From positions 1 through 14,801 of the forward strand of contig JAUVKB010000031.1 of NCBI GenBank assembly GCA_030596405.1: a stretch of DNA of 14,801 bases. Reading direction: 5' to 3'. Position 1 is the first letter of the stretch; each line of letters starts with the position of its first letter. The translations under genes and the position numbers were made by a program. The notes beneath the pieces are model-generated. The model did not search any database and was not told where the DNA came from. It saw only the letters and a list, made by a program, of their open reading frames with translations. Shown piece by piece: positions 1-6,777 of this stretch. The stretch is from Deltaproteobacteria bacterium (GTDB lineage: Bacteria; Desulfobacterota; Desulfobacteria; Desulfobacterales; JAUVKB01).

Positions 1-836
1 AAGTATTTTCAAATGTTGTTAAAAAGGGCGGGATCGTCAAGGCGCTTAATGCAAAGGGGTGTATCGGTTTTTCACGCAAGGAGATCGACGATCTTACAGA
101 CTTTGCAGCTATTTACAGGGCAAAGGGCCTTGCATGGATAAAGGTCAGGGAAGATTCCTGGCAGTCACCCATTGCAAAGTTTTTTACAGACAAGGAAAAA
201 GAATCATTATCAAAACGGATTGATATGGAACCGGGAGATCTTATATTTTTCGTTGCGGATCAGCCAAAAATCGTTAATGAAGCACTCGGGCATATTAGAA
301 ACCATCTTGGCAAAAAGCTTTCTTTAATCAACGAAGAAGAATTCAAACTTTTGTGGGTTACACATTTTCCCATGTTTGAATATGATGAAACGGAAAAACG
401 TTACCAGGCGCTCCACCACCCGTTTACGGCCCCGCTTGAAGAAGATTATGCCAGGCTCGGTGATGATCCGCTTTTAATAAAATCCAGGGCCTATGATCTT
501 GTGTTAAACGGGACAGAGATAGGAGGCGGGAGCATCCGTATACACCAGAAAGAACTCCAGGAAAAAATTTTTGGGCTGTTAGGTATGACACAGGAAGAAT
601 ATGAAGAAAAATTCGGCTTCCTGCTTTCCGCCCTTGATTCCGGAGCGCCTCCGCACGGCGGCATTGCATTCGGTTTTGACAGGCTGGTTATGATCCTTTG
701 CGGTCAATCTTCAATCCGTGATATAATTGCTTTTCCAAAAACGCAAAAGGCTGCCTGCCTTTTAACCAAAGCGCCCTCTGAAGCAGAAAAGGCTCAGCTT
801 GACGAACTTTTTTTAAAGTTGAAAAAGATAAATTAA
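1..836 (+). CDS. aspS: Aspartyl-tRNA synthetase, C-terminal part (5' end outside window)
   Basis: The reading frame is open from base 3 and ends with TAA at 834-836; the start lies upstream of the window. The protein is a class IIb aminoacyl-tRNA synthetase that activates aspartate and charges tRNA-Asp (or tRNA-Asp and tRNA-Asn in organisms lacking AsnRS) in the cytoplasm. The visible part begins inside the bacterial GAD insertion domain (KGLAWIKV, the SPIAKFF stretch and GDLIFFVAD are typical). It then returns to the catalytic core with the 'THFPMFEYDE' and 'HHPFTAP' segments, GGGSIRIH, and class II motif 3 (GGIAFGFDRLVMIL) followed by SSIRDIIAFPK. The anticodon-binding domain and motifs 1-2 must lie upstream. 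The C-terminus (LFLKLKKIN) has ordinary length. No clear intrinsic terminator follows, only an AT-only hairpin near 853-871 shared with the convergent gene. Confidence 0.96.
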   Translation, partial: VFSNVVKKGGIVKALNAKGCIGFSRKEIDDLTDFAAIYRAKGLAWIKVREDSWQSPIAKFFTDKEKESLSKRIDMEPGDLIFFVADQPKIVNEALGHIRNHLGKKLSLINEEEFKLLWVTHFPMFEYDETEKRYQALHHPFTAPLEEDYARLGDDPLLIKSRAYDLVLNGTEIGGGSIRIHQKELQEKIFGLLGMTQEEYEEKFGFLLSALDSGAPPHGGIAFGFDRLVMILCGQSSIRDIIAFPKTQKAACLLTKAPSEAEKAQLDELFLKLKKIN

Positions 837-988
837 AAGATGATGATCTCGTAAAAAAATATTTTTTACCAATTCTTTTTTTTGGTCCTTTTTCCGGTTT
901 TTTATCAAGTTCCGCAAAAAGGCTGTTTCTTTTTTCAGTTTGCTTTGCCTGAAAAGATTCTATCTCTTTGGTAAAATCTTTTTTGGAA
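837..988 (-). pseudogene. Out-of-frame coiled-coil continuation of the winged-helix-like gene
   Basis: In the frame one base off the upstream gene the - strand reads KDFTKEIESFQAKQTEKRNS, then LFAELDKKPEKGPKKRIGKKY. This Lys/Glu-rich helical sequence matches the tail expected after DEIKKFQ of the upstream reading frame. It remains open past the convergent aspS stop and into aspS antisense (to 688), so the true C-terminus is uncertain and may be altered by a second lesion. The separate reading frame has no plausible start of its own. I treat it as the displaced 3' part of the 935-1270 gene, caused by an indel, a sequencing error or slippage. Confidence 0.45.
853..871. terminator. Weak AT-only inverted repeat between convergent genes
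   Basis: A near-perfect inverted repeat (GTAAAAAA, 3-nt loop, TTTTTTAC) lies just after the aspS stop, between aspS and the convergent - strand gene. It is A/T apart from the closing G-C pair, so it would be a weak hairpin. It could serve as a poor bidirectional terminator, but its sequence would also be expected by chance in such AT-rich DNA. Confidence 0.25.
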
Positions 989-1270
989 TTTTTTAATTTC
1001 ATCTTCAAGACCGGTCGGTTTTTTGTTTTTTGGAATTTCTTCAAGTTTCAAATGATCTTTGTTAAAAAGACGAGCGCCGTAGCTGCCCTCAACAATCTCT
1101 ATTATTCCCATCTTGTCGAGTCTTTTGCAAACAAGGTTACCCATTTCCAGCGAAAACTTGAGCATCCCGCATACCTTGTCGATCGAAGGGGGCATGCCGT
1201 CCTGGTGTTCTAAAATTTTTATTGCCGCAACAACAAGGTGGGCATTTGAATAAAAGTTTTTTATCTCCAT
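935..1270 (-). CDS. Conserved-looking winged-helix-like protein, probably frameshifted near its C-terminus
   Basis: A 111-residue reading frame starting with ATG at 1268-1270. Residues 8-60 are predominantly helical and end in KRLDKMGIIEIVEG, which resembles the recognition helix plus wing of a winged-helix fold; a tail rich in Lys and Glu follows. I do not recognise a named family. The last ~14 residues in this frame (after DEIKKFQ) look random. From about 988 downward the adjacent frame on the same strand reads KKDFTKEIESFQAKQTEK and so on, which continues the coiled-coil pattern perfectly. Removing one A from either of two A6 runs (plus-strand T runs at 979-984 and 989-994) would join them. 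The gene sits 23 bases downstream of the V4R-like gene and is probably cotranscribed with it. No convincing Shine-Dalgarno sequence precedes the ATG. Confidence 0.65.
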   Translation of the reverse strand: MEIKNFYSNAHLVVAAIKILEHQDGMPPSIDKVCGMLKFSLEMGNLVCKRLDKMGIIEIVEGSYGARLFNKDHLKLEEIPKNKKPTGLEDEIKKFQKRFYQRDRIFSGKAN

Positions 1271-1293
1271 TTTAGCAAAAAGCCCGGTATTAT

Positions 1294-1743
1294 CTAAGTT
1301 TTTATTATAACTTCACAGCAATCATCATTTGCGGCAACTGTCTGCTCAATTTGAAGCCTAACTTTTCCACCGGTTGCTCCCTCAAAAATACCCCTGTCAC
1401 ATCCCATTACGGCATGGCAAAGATCTCTGCCCCTTCCTTTCAGACCAAGAGCGCACCTGTATGCTTTAATATGTAATTTATCGTCTGTGAGTTCAATAGT
1501 ATCTATTTTTGCGCCCCTTTTACGCCCGGCGTCGATAAAAAGCTGCCCCGCAGAGGCAAGGCCGTTATCAGACATGCCCTTTCTCATATTCTCACCGATG
1601 GATGAACCAAGCTTATGCCACACTTCTTCAATATCCGGCAAAACTTTTTCACCGAATTTTTCATACATTTTTATGGACAACAGTGACAAAGCATCCCTTG
1701 CTGTATTAATCTTGAATTTTTCAGATTCATTCATATTTTCCAT
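1294..1743 (-). CDS. Small V4R / ATC-hydrolase-like cysteine-containing protein
   Basis: A 149-residue soluble protein. The N-terminal half is helical. The C-terminal half carries cysteines C97, C109, C115, C142 and C143 in the order RCALGLKG - DLCHAVMGCDRG - F-E-G - V..QIEQT - NDDCCEVII. That arrangement resembles the end of V4R (4-vinyl reductase-like) domains and of the L-2-amino-thiazoline-4-carboxylate hydrolase-like family, where 'C..G....D..C.F' closes a small-molecule or metal pocket. I cannot choose between them. The ATG at 1741-1743 has AAAGG only one base before it; the ATG at 1732-1734 (residue 4) has the same AAAGG ten bases upstream and may be the real start. It lies first in a two-gene - strand unit and is divergent from eno. 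Confidence 0.75.
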   Translation of the reverse strand: MENMNESEKFKINTARDALSLLSIKMYEKFGEKVLPDIEEVWHKLGSSIGENMRKGMSDNGLASAGQLFIDAGRKRGAKIDTIELTDDKLHIKAYRCALGLKGRGRDLCHAVMGCDRGIFEGATGGKVRLQIEQTVAANDDCCEVIIKT

Positions 1744-1781
1744 GCCTTTTTAAAAATTTAGTTTTTTTTTCCGGCGTCCAA

Positions 1782-1793
1782 TGTAAGCTTACA
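1782..1793. promoter_or_regulatory. 12-bp perfect palindrome in the divergent intergenic region
   Basis: TGTAAGCTTACA is a perfect 12-base palindrome 25 bases upstream of the eno -35 box and about 40 bases upstream of the divergent - strand gene. Size and position would suit a dimeric repressor or activator. There is no second copy in the region and no known operator is recognised. Confidence 0.3.
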
Positions 1794-1818
1794 AATTTTT
1801 TTGATACGGTTCAAATTC

Positions 1819-1847
1819 TTGACATAACTATTTAACAAGAGTATCAT
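1819..1847 (+). promoter_or_regulatory. Sigma70-type promoter of the eno operon
   Basis: A consensus -35 box TTGACA (1819-1824) is followed by a 17-base spacer and TATCAT (1842-1847), a 5/6 match to the -10 box. Predicted transcription start is around 1853-1855, giving a leader of about 100 bases. It faces eno and is the best promoter in the window. It would drive the eno - LolA-like - pyrG - LOG operon. Confidence 0.75.
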
Positions 1848-1940
1848 TTTTTGTCAAAATCAAATTGTCACATAATATTATATAGCTACTTGATTCTATC
1901 ATAATCTTAATCAATTTTTTATGTCTTATCTTAATATTTT

Positions 1941-1946
1941 AAGGGG
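1941..1946 (+). promoter_or_regulatory. Ribosome binding site of eno
   Basis: AAGGGG lies five bases before the ATG at 1952 and fixes that codon as the eno start. Confidence 0.7.
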
Positions 1947-1951
1947 ATACC

Positions 1952-3229
1952 ATGACTGAAATTATCGACGTAAAAGCAAGAGAAGTTCTTGATTCAAGAG
2001 GAAATCCTACAGTTGAGGTGGATGTAATTGTTGCGTGCGGCGCAATCGGCAGCGCTGCGGTTCCCTCAGGAGCGTCAACAGGTGAACGTGAAGCCTTGGA
2101 ACTCCGTGACAAAGACTCAAACCGGTATAATGGAAAAGGTGTCCTGACCGCCGTTAATAATGTGATAAAAGAAATTGCTCCGGGCATAAAAGGGATGGAC
2201 GCGGCAGACCAGGCCTCCCTTGATAATTATATGATCGAGCTTGACGGCACTCCCAACAAGTCAAAACTCGGGGCAAACGCCATCCTCGGAGTATCAATGG
2301 CCGCGGCAAGAGCCGCCTCTGCAGCTTACGGATTGCCCCTTTACCGATATCTTGGAGGAATAAACGCCAGATACCTGCCGGTTCCCATGATGAATATCAT
2401 AAACGGCGGGGCGCATGCGGCAAACAATCTTGATATCCAGGAGTTCATGATAATACCGGTCGGCGCTCAATCTATTGCCCAGGCCGTTCAAATGGGCGCT
2501 GAAACCTTTCATGCATTAAAAAAGATATTAAAAGAACAGGGCCTAAGTACCGCTGTCGGGGATGAAGGCGGTTTTGCGCCGGATCTTGAATCAAACGAAG
2601 CTGCAATAAAATTTATTATAGAAGCAATCAAGACAGCCGGATATAAACCCGGGGAACAGATAGGGCTTGCCATGGATTGCGCTGCAAACGAATTTTATCA
2701 GAATGGTAAATATATTCTCAAATCGGAAAACAAAGAGTTAACGTCTGAAGATCTGGTCGATTTTTATGAAGATTTAATAGATAAATACCCCATCCTCTCC
2801 ATAGAAGACGGACTTGCCGAACAGGACTGGGATCAATGGCAGATGATGACCGACCGGCTTGCGAAATCGGTTCAGATTGTGGGCGATGATATTTTTGTGA
2901 CTAATCCGACGATATTTGCCACAGGAATCGAAGACGGGATCGCCAATTCCATTCTAATCAAGCTCAACCAGATCGGCACAGTTACCGAAACTCTCGATGC
3001 CGTTGAAATGGCAAAGCAGGCAGGCTATACAACGGTAATCTCACACAGATCCGGCGAAACGGAAGACACCATTATTGCGGACCTGGTAGTCGGCGTTAAC
3101 GGCGGCCAGATCAAGACAGGCTCCATGTCCCGGTCGGACAGGGTCGCAAAGTATAACCAGCTTATCAGGATTGAGGAAGAGCTTGGGGAAAATGCCAGAT
3201 TTTCAAAAAACCTGTTTGCATTAAAATAG
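1952..3229 (+). CDS. eno: Enolase (phosphopyruvate hydratase)
   Basis: Interconverts 2-phosphoglycerate and phosphoenolpyruvate in glycolysis and gluconeogenesis; in many Gram-negatives it is also a degradosome partner. At 425 residues it has the usual length. The N-terminal lid (DSRGNPTVEV at 14-23, PSGASTGE at 38-45) precedes the TIM-barrel. Catalytic E205 sits in VGDEGGFAP and the base K337 in LIKLNQIG. Mg ligands are D242 (MDCAANEF), E285 (SIEDG) and D312 (GDDIF). The enolase signature continues to SHRSGETED (364-372) and GSMSRSDRVAKYNQL. It is the first gene of a four-gene operon behind a strong promoter. Codons 189, 192 and 193 are TTA, ATA, TTA, which bears on the unusual tRNAs at 6572-6775. 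Nothing in the enzyme itself is unusual. Confidence 0.99.
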   Translation: MTEIIDVKAREVLDSRGNPTVEVDVIVACGAIGSAAVPSGASTGEREALELRDKDSNRYNGKGVLTAVNNVIKEIAPGIKGMDAADQASLDNYMIELDGTPNKSKLGANAILGVSMAAARAASAAYGLPLYRYLGGINARYLPVPMMNIINGGAHAANNLDIQEFMIIPVGAQSIAQAVQMGAETFHALKKILKEQGLSTAVGDEGGFAPDLESNEAAIKFIIEAIKTAGYKPGEQIGLAMDCAANEFYQNGKYILKSENKELTSEDLVDFYEDLIDKYPILSIEDGLAEQDWDQWQMMTDRLAKSVQIVGDDIFVTNPTIFATGIEDGIANSILIKLNQIGTVTETLDAVEMAKQAGYTTVISHRSGETEDTIIADLVVGVNGGQIKTGSMSRSDRVAKYNQLIRIEEELGENARFSKNLFALK

Positions 3230-3235
3230 ATCGGG

Positions 3236-4093
3236 ATGGATCCACACCTGAAAAAAATACTGGTTATTTTTTTGACTCTTTTTACGGTCTTAACCTGTTA
3301 TGCCACGGCAAACGCCTATGTGCTGCCCGGTCCGTATATCCTGGAACTGGCGGCGGAAAAAAGCGGAAAAGTAAAAAAGCTTTTTATCTCACAGAAGGTG
3401 TTTTTATACAATACCGGAATAATGGATGAAACAATTGAAGCCGAGGAGATCATAAGGTGTATGCCGCCGGATGTCTTCCGTTCCGACATTTCATCTGAAA
3501 CAGGCGACAAGATTTTTGCCGAATCATCAGGTCAAAATATAACTATAATAGACGGTGAAATAACTACGGATAACGTCCAAACCCTGTTTGATCATTACAT
3601 ATATATATTATTGTGCCGGGATCCGATATATTTCCAGGAAAAACTCTCACTCCTTGGGATTGACGTATCTATTTCAAGTCTGGGACGTTTTCAGGACAAA
3701 ATTGCCTATGTGCTGGGAGCGCAATACCCTGAAAAAACGCTCCCACAATTATGGATAGAAAAAAATACGTTTCGGCCTTTAAGGTTGATTCTGGCAAACA
3801 AAAACGGGCAAAAATTAAATGTCCCTTTTGAAATCAGGTATAACAGGTGGCAACAAACAGACGGATTCTGGTATCCGATGCATATCGAGTTTTACCAGAA
3901 CAATATATTGGCACGCGAAATTCATGTCGATAAGATCAAGGTGAATCCTTTTTTTTCCGAAAATCTTTTCGATATAGAACACCTCAAATCGATCCATTTA
4001 CCTCCCGAGCCGGCCAAACAGCAGGGCTTTGAATCAAAAGAGCTTGAAGATGTTCAAAAAACAATCGAAGAATTCAGAAAAATATTTGAATAA
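3236..4093 (+). CDS. Exported LolA-like periplasmic protein of unknown role
   Basis: A 285-residue protein that begins with a Sec signal peptide: positive LKK at 5-7, a hydrophobic core at 8-21 and a likely cut after TANA (about residue 27), with no lipobox cysteine. The mature part is rich in beta strands. It ends with a segment of the type 'FWYPMHIEFYQN - ILAREIHVDKIKVNPFFSENLFDIEHLKS', the hallmark of LolA/LolB-like outer-membrane lipoprotein-sorting folds (a V-x-x-I-x-V-N-P-x-F strand followed by F-x-I). A charged helical tail follows. The ATG is 6 bases after the eno stop, in the same frame as eno, with only a weak GGG before it. It is wedged between eno and pyrG, so it is probably cotranscribed with central metabolism genes. 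Function unknown; lipid or lipoprotein binding is inference. Confidence 0.8.
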   Translation: MDPHLKKILVIFLTLFTVLTCYATANAYVLPGPYILELAAEKSGKVKKLFISQKVFLYNTGIMDETIEAEEIIRCMPPDVFRSDISSETGDKIFAESSGQNITIIDGEITTDNVQTLFDHYIYILLCRDPIYFQEKLSLLGIDVSISSLGRFQDKIAYVLGAQYPEKTLPQLWIEKNTFRPLRLILANKNGQKLNVPFEIRYNRWQQTDGFWYPMHIEFYQNNILAREIHVDKIKVNPFFSENLFDIEHLKSIHLPPEPAKQQGFESKELEDVQKTIEEFRKIFE

Positions 4094-4135
4094 TGGTTTA
4101 ACACAAATCGATTCCCGAATTTTACAGGGCATTAT

Positions 4136-5788
4136 ATGAATAATAATACAAAATTTATATTTGTAACAGGCGGGGTGCTCTCGTCACTCGGCAAGGGGCT
4201 TGCGTCTGCGGCTATCGGAGCTCTCCTTGAAAGCCGCGGGCTGTCGGTGACAATCCAGAAGCTTGATCCGTATATAAACGTTGACCCCGGAACCATGAAT
4301 CCTTTTCAGCACGGAGAAGTATTTGTAACCGATGATGGAGCGGAAACCGATTTGGATCTTGGGCATTATGAACGGTTTACAAAAGCCAGGCTCGGCAGGG
4401 ACAACAACTTCACCACCGGCAGGATTTACCACTCCGTCATTACCAAGGAGCGGAAAGGAGATTATCTGGGGGGGACGGTTCAAGTTATTCCACATATTAC
4501 AGACGAAATTAAAAGAAGTATAAAACTTGTGGCAAACGGGGTCGATATCGTTATCGTGGAGATCGGCGGCACTATCGGAGATATAGAAAGTCTCCCCTTT
4601 CTGGAAGCTATACGCCAATTCAAAACAGATGTGGGAAAAGAGAATGTCCTTTACATCCATCTTACTCTTGTGCCGTATATTGCAACAGCCGGCGAGGTCA
4701 AGACCAAGCCCACCCAGCATAGCGTTAAAGAGCTTAGAAGCATCGGCATTCAGCCGGACATACTCCTTTGCCGTACCGACAGGTTTTTGTCGAATGATAT
4801 TAAGGCCAAAATAGCTCTCTTCTGCAATGTCAGCGTTGATGCGGTTATTACTGCAAAAGATGTTGAGTGTATTTACGAAGTTCCTCTGGTGTTTCACAAG
4901 GAGGGACTCGACGACAAGATAGTGGAACTGCTTCACGTCTGGACCCGCGCCCCCAGGCTGGAGCCCTGGGAACTCTTTATCAAAAAGATCAAGGAACCAA
5001 AATTTTCCGTAACCATTCAAATTGTAGGAAAATACACCAATCTCACGGAATCCTATAAAAGCCTGAATGAAGCCTTATATCACGGCGGAGTCGCAAATGA
5101 TTGCCTTGTAACCTTAAAATTTATTGATTCAGAGATGGTAAATAAAGAAAATTGCAGCAAGGTTCTTGAAGGTGCGGGCGGCATTCTGGTTCCGGGCGGG
5201 TTCGGGCCGCGGGGAATCGATGGAAAAATCTGTGCGGCAAAATATGCAAGGGAGAACAAAATTCCGTTTTTCGGCATATGTCTTGGAATGCAGATCGCAG
5301 TTATCGAATTTGCGCGCAATGTCGCAAAGATGGATGGAGCCCACAGCACGGAGTTTGACAAAAACACACCTTTTCCCGTGATCTATCTGATGAGCAAGTG
5401 GTATGATGAAAAAACTAAAATAGTGCAAAAACGCGATATTACCTCGGACAAGGGAGGCACAATGCGTCTTGGCGCTTACCCCTGCACGATAAAAAAGGAT
5501 ACTGTCGCCGGCAGGTCTTACGGAACCAATGATATTTCTGAACGCCACCGTCACCGGTTTGAATTTAACAACAAATATAAAGAAAGGCTTGAGGAAAACG
5601 GACTTGTTATCAGCGGGGTTTCCCCTGACGGCAAACTGGTGGAAATTGTCGAAATCAAGGATCACCCCTGGTTTCTTGGCTGCCAGTTTCATCCGGAATT
5701 CAAATCACGCCCCATGAATCCGCATCCTTTGTTTAAAGAATTTATTAAAGCTTCTATGGAAAAGCACTCTCAAACACTTCACTCATAA
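4136..5788 (+). CDS. pyrG: CTP synthase (glutamine hydrolysing)
   Basis: Makes CTP from UTP, ATP and glutamine-derived ammonia, the last step of de novo pyrimidine nucleotide synthesis. Full length at 550 residues. The N-terminal synthase domain shows FVTGGVLSSLGKG (9-21, with K20) and Mg-binding D74 and E142 (VEIGGTIGDIES). From about 290 the class I glutamine amidotransferase domain follows: GGFGPRG (354-360), nucleophile C382 in FFGICLGMQ, and H519/E521 in GCQFHPEF. CAGGG lies six bases before the ATG at 4136. Third in the eno operon, 42 bases after the LolA-like gene and 11 before the LOG gene. No pyrimidine-sensing attenuator is visible in the short leader. Confidence 0.99.
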   Translation: MNNNTKFIFVTGGVLSSLGKGLASAAIGALLESRGLSVTIQKLDPYINVDPGTMNPFQHGEVFVTDDGAETDLDLGHYERFTKARLGRDNNFTTGRIYHSVITKERKGDYLGGTVQVIPHITDEIKRSIKLVANGVDIVIVEIGGTIGDIESLPFLEAIRQFKTDVGKENVLYIHLTLVPYIATAGEVKTKPTQHSVKELRSIGIQPDILLCRTDRFLSNDIKAKIALFCNVSVDAVITAKDVECIYEVPLVFHKEGLDDKIVELLHVWTRAPRLEPWELFIKKIKEPKFSVTIQIVGKYTNLTESYKSLNEALYHGGVANDCLVTLKFIDSEMVNKENCSKVLEGAGGILVPGGFGPRGIDGKICAAKYARENKIPFFGICLGMQIAVIEFARNVAKMDGAHSTEFDKNTPFPVIYLMSKWYDEKTKIVQKRDITSDKGGTMRLGAYPCTIKKDTVAGRSYGTNDISERHRHRFEFNNKYKERLEENGLVISGVSPDGKLVEIVEIKDHPWFLGCQFHPEFKSRPMNPHPLFKEFIKASMEKHSQTLHS

Positions 5789-5799
5789 AATGGAAAAAA

Positions 5800-6450
5800 A
5801 TGGAAAGACAATTTCTTGTAGACGACTTTCAGTTAAGTGAATCATGGCGTCTGTTTAAAATTATGGGTGAATTTGTTGAGGGTGTCGACACCCTTCACGA
5901 TATCGGACCTGCTGTTACTTTTTTCGGATCAGCCAGAGTAAAGCCCGACGACCCGATTTACAGCAAAGCAGAAGAAATAGCATCGCTTTTTGTAAAAGAG
6001 AATTTTGCCGTGATAACAGGCGGTGGAGGCGGTGTCATGGAAGCTGCAAACAAGGGCGCATTAAAAGCAGGCGGGGCATCCATAGGGCTTAACATAGTCC
6101 TTCCACTTGAACAAAAATTGAACCGATATACTAGCATTAATGTCCAATTCAATTATTTTTTCATCCGCAAAGTCATGTTTATCAAATATGCCAGCGCTTA
6201 TATTATTATGCCTGGAGGTTTCGGCACGCTGGATGAACTTTTTGAAGCGGTTACACTCATCCAGACCAAACGCATAAAACCCCTTCCTGTAATTCTAGTC
6301 GGTTCCGACTATTGGGCGGGGCTTATAAACTGGATAAAATCGCGCTTGCTTGATGAAAAACGTATTTCAGCCGAAAATTTTGATATTTTCCAAATCATCG
6401 ATGAACCGGAAGAAATCGTAAAGGCTATAAAAAAGGTTGTTATTTTATAA
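5800..6450 (+). CDS. LOG-family nucleotide 5'-monophosphate phosphoribohydrolase (TIGR00730-like)
   Basis: A 216-residue Rossmann-fold protein of the LOG / 'lysine decarboxylase-like' family. Members hydrolyse nucleoside 5'-monophosphates to base and ribose 5-phosphate; in plants and some bacteria they release cytokinins. Diagnostic segments are VTFFGSARV (39-47), ITGGGGGVMEAANKGA (72-87), the FFIRKVMF arginine/lysine pair (R123, K124) and the catalytic PGGFGTLDELFEA (138-150). Start ATG at 5800 lies 11 bases after pyrG with only a weak GGA as ribosome site; a nearby ATG at 5790 is out of frame. As last gene of the operon after pyrG it fits a nucleotide-turnover role. True lysine decarboxylase activity is not expected for this family. 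Confidence 0.92.
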   Translation: MERQFLVDDFQLSESWRLFKIMGEFVEGVDTLHDIGPAVTFFGSARVKPDDPIYSKAEEIASLFVKENFAVITGGGGGVMEAANKGALKAGGASIGLNIVLPLEQKLNRYTSINVQFNYFFIRKVMFIKYASAYIIMPGGFGTLDELFEAVTLIQTKRIKPLPVILVGSDYWAGLINWIKSRLLDEKRISAENFDIFQIIDEPEEIVKAIKKVVIL

Positions 6451-6536
6451 CGTCTAAGCTAACAGGCCGCCGGTTCTTTGGCAGTCGTGTGAAGTGGGGT
6501 TGGTTATGTTGATATGCAGTGAAATGAAAAAGGGGA

Positions 6537-6563
6537 GGGACAACTATAGTAGTTGTCCCTTTT
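6537..6563 (+). terminator. Strong hairpin with short U tract after the LOG gene
   Basis: GGGACAACTA (6537-6546) pairs perfectly with TAGTTGTCCC (6550-6559) over 10 bp with a 3-base apex, and TTTT follows (6560-6563). This is the expected rho-independent terminator of the eno-pyrG-LOG operon. It lies only nine bases upstream of the first tRNA, so the tRNAs must either be transcribed through it or have a promoter that overlaps it (TATAGT at 6545-6550 is -10-like but has no good -35). On the opposite strand the stem is followed, after five bases, by TTTTT. Confidence 0.7.
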
Positions 6564-6571
6564 AAACTATC

Positions 6572-6666
6572 GGAAGGTTGGGCGAGCGGTTGAAGCCGGC
6601 TGATTTATAACCAGTTGTAGGTGTTAGAGGCACCTACCGAGGGTTCAAATCCCTCACCTTCCTCCA
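6572..6666 (+). tRNA. Serine-type (class II) tRNA with anticodon UAU
   Basis: A 95-base cloverleaf of canonical 7/5 form. Acceptor GGAAGGT (6572-6578) pairs perfectly with ACCTTCC (6656-6662); discriminator T6663 and encoded CCA (6664-6666). U8, a D arm of GGC/GCC with conserved A14 and G18G19 (loop GAGCGGTTGAA). Anticodon stem GCTGA/CCAGT with a G-U at the top and one A-C mismatch at the bottom; 7-base loop TTTATAA with U33 and anticodon TAT (6606-6608). Long variable arm GTAGGTG/CACCTAC (7 bp, 6617-6637). T arm GAGGG-TTCAAAT-CCCTC is perfect. D arm, variable arm and T arm match the tRNA-Ser plan, but the anticodon would read AUA (Ile) and the discriminator is U instead of G. It could be a missense-reading serine tRNA, a mischarged variant or a regulatory RNA. 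Confidence 0.78.
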
Positions 6667-6684
6667 AAGCCTTTATTTTTTTAT

Positions 6685-6775
6685 GGAGGGGAATTTCTAT
6701 CTGGTGATAGACGGGAACTTAAAATTCCTTGAAATGTGCGTCCCACATTGGGTTCAATTCCCTTCCCCTCCGCCA
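6685..6775 (+). tRNA. Allo-tRNA-like (9/3 cloverleaf) class II tRNA with anticodon UAA
   Basis: The sequence does not fit the normal 7/5 acceptor/T-stem plan (T stem would have two T-T mismatches) but folds perfectly as 9/3. GGAGGGGAA (6685-6693) pairs with TTCCCCTCC (6763-6771) over 9 bp; T stem GGG/CCC (6750-6752/6760-6762) with loop TTCAATT. Linker TT (6694-6695); D stem TCTATC/GATAGA of 6 bp with the 4-base loop TGGT, as in selenocysteine and allo-tRNAs. Anticodon stem GGGAA/TTCCT, loop CTTAAAA, anticodon TAA (6720-6722). Long variable arm AATGTG/CACATT directly abutting the T stem. Discriminator G6772 and encoded CCA. Type II body with G73 points to SerRS, not LeuRS (A73), yet the anticodon reads the Leu codon UUA. 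A tRNA-Leu annotation by anticodon alone may be wrong. Confidence 0.82.
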
Positions 6776-6777
6776 AA

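Noticed and set aside
688..836. Extension of the coiled-coil frame into the antisense of aspS.
   Set aside because: The residues there mirror aspS codons and lose the Lys/Glu coiled-coil pattern, so this stretch is probably not part of the original protein.
4184..5020. A 278-residue open frame on the - strand opposite pyrG.
   Set aside because: It lies entirely antisense to an unmistakable CTP synthase, has no domain features or ribosome site, and its length follows from the codon use of pyrG.
6685..6775. Selenocysteine tRNA.
   Set aside because: The D arm (6 bp, 4-base loop) is Sec-like, but the anticodon is UAA not UCA, the acceptor branch is 12 bp instead of 13, and the variable arm is as in serine-type allo-tRNAs.
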